A stretch of DNA of 64,000 nucleotides. Origin: Streptomyces durocortorensis. GTDB lineage: Bacteria; Actinomycetota; Actinomycetes; Streptomycetales; Streptomycetaceae. The first letter of the stretch is position 1. Every line of letters begins with the position of its first letter. Both the position numbers and the translations under genes were made by a program. This document shows positions 58,764-64,000 of the stretch, in pieces. The notes under the pieces are model-generated. The model had not been told where the DNA came from and did not search any database. It saw nothing but the letters and a program-made list of their open reading frames with translations. The DNA is taken from contig NZ_CP134500.1 in assembly GCF_031760065.1 (NCBI RefSeq), forward strand, positions 4,278,001 through 4,342,000. Direction: 5' to 3'.

Positions 58764-60988
58764 CGGCACACCGCCAGCGCGTCCAGGGCCACCGCGCCCT
58801 GCCCGCGGCCCAACACCACCAGCGGGTTGATGTCCAGCTCGGTCAGGTCGTCGCCCAGCTCCAGGGCCATCCGCTGGACCCGCAGCACCACCTCGACGAG
58901 CGCGTCCACGTCCACCGGGGCCCCGCCGCGCACCCCCTCCAGGAGCGCCCGGCCGCGCAGCTCGCCCAGCATGTCCCGGGCGTCCCGCTCGCCGAACGGC
59001 GGCACCCGGACCGCCGCGTCGTGAAGCACCTCCACCAGGACCCCGCCGAGCCCCACGGTGACCGTCGGGCCGAAGAGGGCGTCGTGCGTGACACCGACCA
59101 TCATCTCGACGCCCCGGTCGATCATCTGGCAGACCAGGATGCCGTCCAGGTCCACCGACTCGTACCGGGCGATGTCGGTCAACTCCCGGTAGGCGTCCCG
59201 GACCTGGCTGGCGGAGGTGAGGCCGACCTTCACCAGGCCCAGCTCCGTCTTGTGGGCGAGCCGGGGCCCGGAGGCCTTCATCACCACCGGGTAGCCGACC
59301 GGCCCGGCGGCCCGTACGGCGGCCGCGGCGCTGGTCACCAGCTGCTCGCGCGGCACGCGGATCCCGTACGCGCGCAGCAGCTGCTTCGCCGCGTGCTCGC
59401 TGAGCTGCTGCCCCGGGCGCATCAGGCCCTGCGCCTTGCGGAAGGAGGGCGACGGGGTGCGCGGGGCGTCCTCGAAGGGGGAGTCGTAGCGGGCGGCGAA
59501 GCGGTGGTGGTCGAGGTAGGCCTTCACGGCGGTCACGCAGTTGCGAGACGTACGGAAGGTGGCGAGCCGGGAGGAGCCCAGCAGCGTGGTGCGGTAGGCG
59601 TCCTCGGTGCCGACGGGCGAGCCCCAGATCACGCAGATCAGCTTGTCGGTGGCCTCCGCCGCGTCCGCCAGGTCCTGGGCGAGCCGGTCGCTCATCGGGG
59701 GGAAGGGGCCGGTGATCGGACAGATCAGCACCCCGACGGACGGTTCGGCGAGGATCGCGTCGATGATCTTCCGGCCGCGCCAGTCGCCGACCGGGTGGCC
59801 GCCGTTGTCGATGGGGTTGGCGACGTTCAGGTAGCCCGGTATCCAGGTGTGCAGCTCGTCCTGCTTGGCCCGGGAGAGGGCGGGCAGCGAGAGCCCCGCC
59901 GCCGTCGCCAGGTCCGCGAAGTGAGCGCCGGTGCCGCCGGAGATCGAGTACACCGCGACACCCTCGGCTCGCGGCGGCCGGGCGCGGGCCAGCAGGGCCG
60001 CGGTGTCCTGGAGCTCGTCGAGCCCGTCCACCCGGATCACCCCGAACTGCCGCATCGCCGCGTCCACCACCTGGTCCGCCCCGGTCAGCTTCCCGGTGTG
60101 CGAGGCGGCGGCCTCGGCCCCGGTCTCCGTACGGCCCACCTTCACCGCGACGACCGGGACCTTGGCGCGGGCGGCCCGGTCGGCGGCGAGCAGGAAGGAC
60201 CGGCCGTCCTTGAGCCCCTCGACGTAGCAGGCGATGGCCCCCACCTCGGGGAGCTGGGCGAAGTACGCGAGGAAGTCGGCGGTCTCCAGATCGGCCTCGT
60301 TGCCCGTCGGGGCCCAGTGCGAGAGCCGGACGCCCAGCTCCTGGAGGGCGTACAGCGGGCGGCCCTGGTGTCCGGACTGGGTGATCAGGGCGATGGCCGG
60401 GCCCTCCAGGTCGTCCCGGAACCTCTCGAAGGCGTTGAGGTTGGTGTTCGGCCCGAGCAGCCGCAGCCCGGACCGCTCCACGGCCGCTGCCAGCCGGGCC
60501 TGGGCCACCGCGCCCGCCTCCCCGGTCTCCGCGAACCCGGAGGCGAAGGCGACCGCGAAGGGCACCTTGGCCTCGGCCAGCTCGTCGATCACCGGGAGCG
60601 GGTCCGCGATCAGCAGGACCGCCAGGTCGACGGGTTCGGGCAGCTCGGCGACGGAGGGGAAGCAGGCGGTGCCGAAGACGGCTTCCCGGGCCGGGTGCAC
60701 CGGGTGCAGCCGCGCCCCGACCCGTTCCGCCCAGGCGATGAGCTGCCGGGTGATGCCGGTGTTGGGGCGCCCTTCGGCGTCCGAGGCCCCGACGACGGCC
60801 ACCGAGCGGGGCCGGAAGAAGCGGTCCAGGTCGGGTACGGCCAGGTGCAGCGGCCGCCCGCTGACATCGAGCCCGCCCTGCCGTGTGGCCGTCGGCAGAC
60901 TGACGACCGAGGCGTGCGGCTCCTCGCCGCAGGCCACCACCCGGGCGCGGAAGTCGGTGGTGAGGGTGCCGTGAGTCGATCCAAGCAT
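58760..60988 (-). CDS. Acetate--CoA ligase family protein (ADP-forming type, fused alpha-beta)
   Basis: 742 aa. CoA-binding domain at the N-terminus (FFRPRSVAVVGASDAEGRPNTG), succinyl-CoA-ligase-like domain with ALITQSGHQG and the phospho-His motif EAAASHTGKLTG, and a C-terminal ATP-grasp domain (AKQLLRAYGIRVPREQL...GYPVVMKASGPRLAHKTELGLVKVGL...ELDINPLVVL). It interconverts acyl-CoA and acid with NTP. ATG 60988; two palindromes lie 59-97 bp upstream. It may release or activate the end-product acid of the local pathway. Confidence 0.9.
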   Translation of the reverse strand: MLGSTHGTLTTDFRARVVACGEEPHASVVSLPTATRQGGLDVSGRPLHLAVPDLDRFFRPRSVAVVGASDAEGRPNTGITRQLIAWAERVGARLHPVHPAREAVFGTACFPSVAELPEPVDLAVLLIADPLPVIDELAEAKVPFAVAFASGFAETGEAGAVAQARLAAAVERSGLRLLGPNTNLNAFERFRDDLEGPAIALITQSGHQGRPLYALQELGVRLSHWAPTGNEADLETADFLAYFAQLPEVGAIACYVEGLKDGRSFLLAADRAARAKVPVVAVKVGRTETGAEAAASHTGKLTGADQVVDAAMRQFGVIRVDGLDELQDTAALLARARPPRAEGVAVYSISGGTGAHFADLATAAGLSLPALSRAKQDELHTWIPGYLNVANPIDNGGHPVGDWRGRKIIDAILAEPSVGVLICPITGPFPPMSDRLAQDLADAAEATDKLICVIWGSPVGTEDAYRTTLLGSSRLATFRTSRNCVTAVKAYLDHHRFAARYDSPFEDAPRTPSPSFRKAQGLMRPGQQLSEHAAKQLLRAYGIRVPREQLVTSAAAAVRAAGPVGYPVVMKASGPRLAHKTELGLVKVGLTSASQVRDAYRELTDIARYESVDLDGILVCQMIDRGVEMMVGVTHDALFGPTVTVGLGGVLVEVLHDAAVRVPPFGERDARDMLGELRGRALLEGVRGGAPVDVDALVEVVLRVQRMALELGDDLTELDINPLVVLGRGQGAVALDALAVCR

Positions 60989-61046
60989 CGTTCCGCCCAC
61001 TCCTGCTCGATGGCCCGCCGGGGAAGGGGCGAGGCCGGCCGGTTGG

Positions 61047-61085
61047 CTGACACTCAGTCAGATTACTGAACTGACGCTGCGTCAG
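61047..61085. promoter_or_regulatory. Palindromic operator candidates 5 and 6 (CoA ligase operon)
   Basis: CTGACACTCAGTCAG (61047-61061) and CTGACGCTGCGTCAG (61071-61085, perfect 7-bp arms), centres 24 bp apart, upstream of the ligase/hydratase operon. Confidence 0.65.
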
Positions 61086-61093
61086 GAATGGGT

Positions 61094-61271
61094 GTGCAGG
61101 CAAAGGCTCGCATGGTCTGTGCGGACAATGGGTCGCATGGTCTGTGCAGGCGATGGCTCACGTGGTCTGTGCGGGTAGTGGCTCACGTGCCTCCGTGCAG
61201 GCAATGGCTCACGTGGTCTGCGTGGGTAAAAAGCTCACGTGGTTCGTGCAGGCGAAGACCCGTGGTCACGG
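61094..61271. repeat. 25-bp tandem repeat array upstream of tRNA-fMet
   Basis: Six to seven imperfect copies of GTGCAGGCAATGGCTCACGTGGTCT at 61094, 61119, 61144, 61169, 61195, 61220 and about 61245 (partial). Units 3 to 5 are the best conserved. There are no unique spacers, so it is not CRISPR. Each unit contains CACGTG or GCATGG. It ends about 36 bp before the tRNA. Confidence 0.8.
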
Positions 61272-61306
61272 AGGGGTAATCCGTGGCGTAAGGTGGTGTT
61301 CACCGA

Positions 61307-61380
61307 CGCGGGGTGGAGCAGCTCGGTAGCTCGCTGGGCTCATAACCCAGAGGTCGCAGGTTCAAATCCTGTCCCCGCTA
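61307..61380 (+). tRNA. Initiator tRNA-Met (CAU)
   Basis: 74 nt. D arm GGAGCAGCTCGGTAGCTC, anticodon arm CTGGG-CTCATAA-CCCAG with CAT anticodon and the three G-C pairs diagnostic of initiators, T arm CGCAGG-TTCAAAT-CCTG. Acceptor CGCGGGG pairs with CCCCGC while position 1-72 is C-T (unpaired), another initiator mark. The CCA is not encoded: CTG follows the discriminator A. Confidence 0.97.
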
Positions 61381-61389
61381 CTGATGAAG

Positions 61390-61430
61390 ACGACCGAGGC
61401 CCGGATCCCCAGGATCCGGGCCTCGGTCGT
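61390..61430 (+). terminator. tRNA terminator hairpin
   Basis: A perfect 19-bp stem (61390-61408/61412-61430, ACGACCGAGGCCCGGATCC and complement) with a CCA loop, 9 bp after the tRNA. There is no T tract, as usual here. Confidence 0.85.
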
Positions 61431-61532
61431 GCCCGCTCCCTTCCCGGTGTCCCCGGCCCTGCCGGACGCTCGGACATCCTTCGCGGACGCTGGCCCATGG
61501 GCGCCCGGCCGCGCCCGGCGCACGCTTGATCC

Positions 61533-62414
61533 ATGACATCCCAGACGCCCCAGGCACCTGAAACATCCGAGACGCAGGGCCCCGTGCTCGTGGTCGGCGG
61601 TACCGGCAAGACCGGCCGCAGGGTCGTGGCCCGCCTCCGCGAGCGGGGGGTGGAGACCCGGGCGGCCTCGCGGTCCGGCGACACCCCCTTCGACTGGCAG
61701 GACCGCGCCACCTGGCAGGCGGCCCTGGCCGGGGCCGCAGCCGTCTACATCGTCCCGCAGGACGCCTCCCCCTCCCCGACACCGGCCTTCGTCGAACAGG
61801 CCGTCGCGAGCGGGGTGCGGCGCATCGTCCTGCTCTCGGCACGGGGCACCGGCACGCCCGGCTACTTCGGCCCCGGTCACGACGACGGCGGCCCGCACGG
61901 TGAGGGCGAGCGGGCGGTCCGGGCCTCCGGAGTGCCCTGGACGATCCTGCGGCCGGGCTGGTTCGCCCAGAACTTCAACGAGGGCGCCTTCCTCGGCGGC
62001 GTACGCGGCGGAACGCTGGCCCTGCCCACCGGGGACGGCCGGGCGGCGTTCGTCGACGCGGACGACATCGCGGACGTGGCCGTGGCCGCGCTCACCGAGG
62101 ACGGCCACACGGGCGAGGTGTACGAACTGTCCGGCCGACGGGCGCTCAGCATCGCTGAGGCCCTGGACGAGATCGCCAAGGAGACCGGGGTGCGCGCCAC
62201 CCACGTCACCATCGACGAGTCCACCTTCCGGGACGGGCTGCTGTCCCAGGGCGTCCCGGAGGCCGAGGCCGAGCTCTGGACCGTCGTGCTGAGGCCGATC
62301 GCCGCGAGCCGGGAGGCCCCGGTACTGGACGGCGTACGACGGGCGCTGGGCCGGGAGCCGCGCGACTTCACCGACTTCGTCCGTGACGCGGCGGCGAAGG
62401 GGTCGTGGGCCTGA
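61533..62414 (+). CDS. NmrA-like NAD(P)-binding protein
   Basis: 293 aa. Atypical-SDR Rossmann start VLVVGGTGKTGRRVVARLRERG (18-39), VYIVPQD, VRRIVLLSARGTG, PWTILRPGWFAQNF and AFVDADDIADVAVAALTEDGHTGEVYELSG. The family binds NADP(H) and acts as a redox sensor or a quinone/nitro reductase. No Tyr-x3-Lys catalytic pair is evident. ATG 61533. It is convergent with an AraC-type regulator across about 180 bp of GC-rich direct repeats. Confidence 0.9.
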   Translation: MTSQTPQAPETSETQGPVLVVGGTGKTGRRVVARLRERGVETRAASRSGDTPFDWQDRATWQAALAGAAAVYIVPQDASPSPTPAFVEQAVASGVRRIVLLSARGTGTPGYFGPGHDDGGPHGEGERAVRASGVPWTILRPGWFAQNFNEGAFLGGVRGGTLALPTGDGRAAFVDADDIADVAVAALTEDGHTGEVYELSGRRALSIAEALDEIAKETGVRATHVTIDESTFRDGLLSQGVPEAEAELWTVVLRPIAASREAPVLDGVRRALGREPRDFTDFVRDAAAKGSWA

Positions 62415-62596
62415 GGCCTGGGACGGCCTGACGTCGGGGCGGCCCGGGGGCTTGGGCGGGCCTGACACGAGGCCCGCCCAGGCCCGCCCCGCCCAGGCCC
62501 GCCCCGTCTGGGCGTGGGCGCCCGGTCTCACTCCCCCCGTCTGGGCGCGGGGCGTCCGGCCTCACCCCGCCCCACCCGGGCGCGGGACCCCCGGTC
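62415..62596. repeat. GC-rich degenerate repeats between convergent genes
   Basis: Repeated GGCCCGCCC and CCGCCCCG/GTCTGGGCG units (for example AGGCCCGCCCC at about 62478 and 62493; CCGTCTGGGCG at about 62504 and 62539). They probably act as a bidirectional terminator. Confidence 0.55.
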
Positions 62597-63571
62597 TCAC
62601 CCCACCGCCTCGGACGCCACCGCCTCCCGCCGGTACGCGCTCGGGCTCTCGCCGCGCAGCCGTTTGAACGCCGCGCTGAAGCCGAAGGCGTCCGCGTAGC
62701 CGACCCGCCGGGCGACCGCCGCGACGGTCAGCTCGGGCCGGGTCAGCAGGTCGGCGGCGAGGGTCATCCGCCACTCGGTCAGATACGCCACCGGCCCGTC
62801 CCCCACGAGTTCCGTGAACCGCTTGGCCAGGGTCGTCCGCGAGACCCCCGCCCGGCTCGCCAGCTCCGCCGTCGTCCAGGGGTACGCCGGGTCCTCGTGC
62901 ATCGCCCGCAGGGCCGGGCCCGCCACCTCGTCGCCGAGTGCGCCGTACCAGCCCGGCGGGTCGGCCTCGGGCCGGTCGAACCAGTCCCGCAGCGTACACA
63001 CGAGCATCCAGTCCAGGAGCCGGTCGAGGACGATCTGATCCCCCGGCCGCCTGCCGCCCATCCGCGCCTCCAGGTAGTCGCGCAGGGGTGAGCAGTCCTC
63101 GTCGTCGGAGACGACGAGGGCGGGCGGGAGCGCTCGCAGGAGCCGCTGCGGGACTTCCGTCCGTACGTCGTAGGTGGCGACCAGCAGGACGGTGGGGGAG
63201 TCGAGTTCGGGGTCACCGCCCGGAGCGTCGGCCATGTCCTGCCCCCGCCTCCAGCGCACCTCCCGCACGCGGTCGCCCGATCCGGAATCGGGCCCGGAAC
63301 CGCCCCCCGACCCCGTGCCGTTCGCCGGCTCATCGGTGAAGACGAACGGCGCCGGTCCCCGTACGATCGCGGCGTCACCGGCCTCCACCCGCAGCGGCTC
63401 GCCGCCCTCGGGCACGATCCACCCCGCACCCCGCAGCGGCATGCACATGGTCAGATAGGCCCCGTCGGTGAACCGCAGCGACCACGGCGGCCACAGCATC
63501 GACCGGCCGAACACCGCCCCCTTGCCCCGCACACCCTGCAACAGCTCGTCGAACACGTCCATGGCGCTCAC
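62597..63571 (-). CDS. AraC-family transcriptional regulator with cupin-like N-terminus
   Basis: 324 aa. The N-terminal cupin_6-like ligand domain (SMLWPPWSLRFTDGAYLTMCMPLRGAGWIVPEGGEPLRVEAGDAAIVRGPAPFVF) is interrupted by a Gly/Ser linker of about 25 residues (GTGSGGGSGPDSGSGD). The C-terminal AraC double HTH is intact (WTTAELASRAGVSRTTLAKRFTELVGDGPVAYLTEWRMTLAADLLTRPELTVAAVARRVGYADAFGFSAAFKR). GTG 63571 or ATG 63562 are both plausible starts. It may regulate the convergent NmrA-like gene, as this pair is common. Confidence 0.9.
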   Translation of the reverse strand: MSAMDVFDELLQGVRGKGAVFGRSMLWPPWSLRFTDGAYLTMCMPLRGAGWIVPEGGEPLRVEAGDAAIVRGPAPFVFTDEPANGTGSGGGSGPDSGSGDRVREVRWRRGQDMADAPGGDPELDSPTVLLVATYDVRTEVPQRLLRALPPALVVSDDEDCSPLRDYLEARMGGRRPGDQIVLDRLLDWMLVCTLRDWFDRPEADPPGWYGALGDEVAGPALRAMHEDPAYPWTTAELASRAGVSRTTLAKRFTELVGDGPVAYLTEWRMTLAADLLTRPELTVAAVARRVGYADAFGFSAAFKRLRGESPSAYRREAVASEAVG

Positions 63572-63945
63572 GATAGGCAGAACACCGGCGAAGGCCGGGC
63601 GCTTCCCGCTCCCGTACGGGATGTCCCCGCCCAGTACGTGGATTCCCGCCGCGTCGGAGCGATGCGAGTGCCCGCTCCGTCAGCTCCCGCGCCGCACGCT
63701 CGGCAACGTGTTCAGCGAGTCAGCGGAGCGGTACGCCGACCTCCACCACCTCGTCCGAATGGACCTCGGCCCGGGAGGTCGGCGACCAAGCCCCGCCGGG
63801 TGGGCGTCACGGCTGACCAGCACCGCGCAGTTCGGCGAGTTGATGATCCGGCAACTCGTCGCGCGGGTCGATGGTCACGGTCACTTCTCGGACATCGCTC
63901 ACGCGGCGCACCCTGCTCGCAGGCTCCGGCAAGTCCACTCGTTCC
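63572..63945. other. Stretch with only degraded coding traces
   Basis: On the minus strand a 31-codon ORF (GTG 63902 to TGA 63807: SDVREVTVTIDPRDELPDHQLAELRGAGQP) looks like the start of a longer conserved protein that has lost its frame. A helix-like tract AEHVAERAARELTERALASLRRG follows in another frame (about 63720-63640). No intact gene is seen. Confidence 0.5.
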
Positions 63946-64000
63946 TCAGCGCGACGCCCGCGCCACCCTTTTGGCGATTCTCTCGGCGTCCAGGGCCAGT
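63946..64000 (-). CDS. C-terminal end of a gene entering from the right
   Basis: Seventeen codons (LALDAERIAKRVARASR) end with TGA at 63948-63946; the rest lies beyond the window. Product unknown. Confidence 0.45.
   Translation of the reverse strand, partial: LALDAERIAKRVARASR

Noticed and set aside
58763..61103. 1049-codon minus frame running through the hydratase and the CoA ligase region.
   Set aside because: Only the first 269 codons from GTG 58763 are a hydratase; the remainder is the wrong frame of the ligase gene.
61094..61271. Repeat array considered as a CRISPR.
   Set aside because: Units are contiguous and degenerate, with no unique spacers and no cas genes.
61307..61380. tRNA-fMet considered as an integration site (attB) for the island.
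   Set aside because: The island lies 18 kb away, and no integrase or duplicated tRNA end is near the tRNA.

Overview
This is high-GC actinobacterial DNA, almost certainly a Streptomyces chromosome arm-to-core segment. The evidence is third-position G/C codon use, GTG starts, many ATGA/GTGA stop-start overlaps, and Streptomyces-typical families: a DmdR1-type iron regulator, a two-domain PurU, short HATPase anti-sigma-like proteins, a Gln/Pro-rich membrane protein, and an HTH-TPR regulator. From memory, the gene order pdxH / citrate synthase ... DmdR1 ... STAS ... EF-hand follows the S. coelicolor SCO4387-SCO4411 neighbourhood. I could not run a synteny search.

Left core (1-27.6 kb): the tail of a sensor kinase; citrate synthase divergent from pdxH; a possible small RNA with a 12-codon ORF between pdxH and a secreted phytase; a PAS/GAF protein; an ABC efflux operon (lipoprotein, adaptor, ATPase, permease) divergent from a two-component pair; a SIS protein; the DtxR-type regulator with an Adm-like antisense frame; an alpha/beta hydrolase lacking the nucleophile; an ABC-2 exporter pair; a prim-pol protein; an HTH-TPR regulator; a Gln-rich membrane protein; a substrate-binding lipoprotein; purU; an ECF sigma with a zinc-finger partner; and an anti-anti-sigma factor.

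Accessory island (about 27.64-42.88 kb): it holds a WbqC-like protein, a YdcF-like protein, an HTH-TPR regulator, a resolvase-like protein, an S1-like protein, a HATPase, an SAH-hydrolase-like protein, Nudix proteins, and an intact methyltransferase / CoA-transferase / membrane-protein operon. These are interspersed with a broken IS1182-type, a broken IS5-type and an internally deleted IS256-type element. At least six coding units here carry frameshifts, while the flanking core genes are intact. This looks like a decaying acquired region, although local sequence error is possible.

Right region (42.9-64 kb): an EF-hand protein, then a catabolic block. The block has an acyl-CoA synthetase divergent from an amidohydrolase and two acyl-CoA dehydrogenases; a cyclase-family hydrolase divergent from an SDR, a third acyl-CoA dehydrogenase and a Zn alcohol dehydrogenase; a flavin reductase; and enoyl-CoA hydratase with an ADP-forming-type acyl-CoA synthetase. 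A 15-bp palindrome, CTGACGG-N-CCGTCAG-like, occurs six times in the upstream regions of these divergent units, so they are probably one regulon. No TetR-type regulator lies in the window. The right end has an MFS transporter, a GlxA-type regulator, an initiator tRNA preceded by a 25-bp tandem repeat, an NmrA-like protein and an AraC-type regulator.
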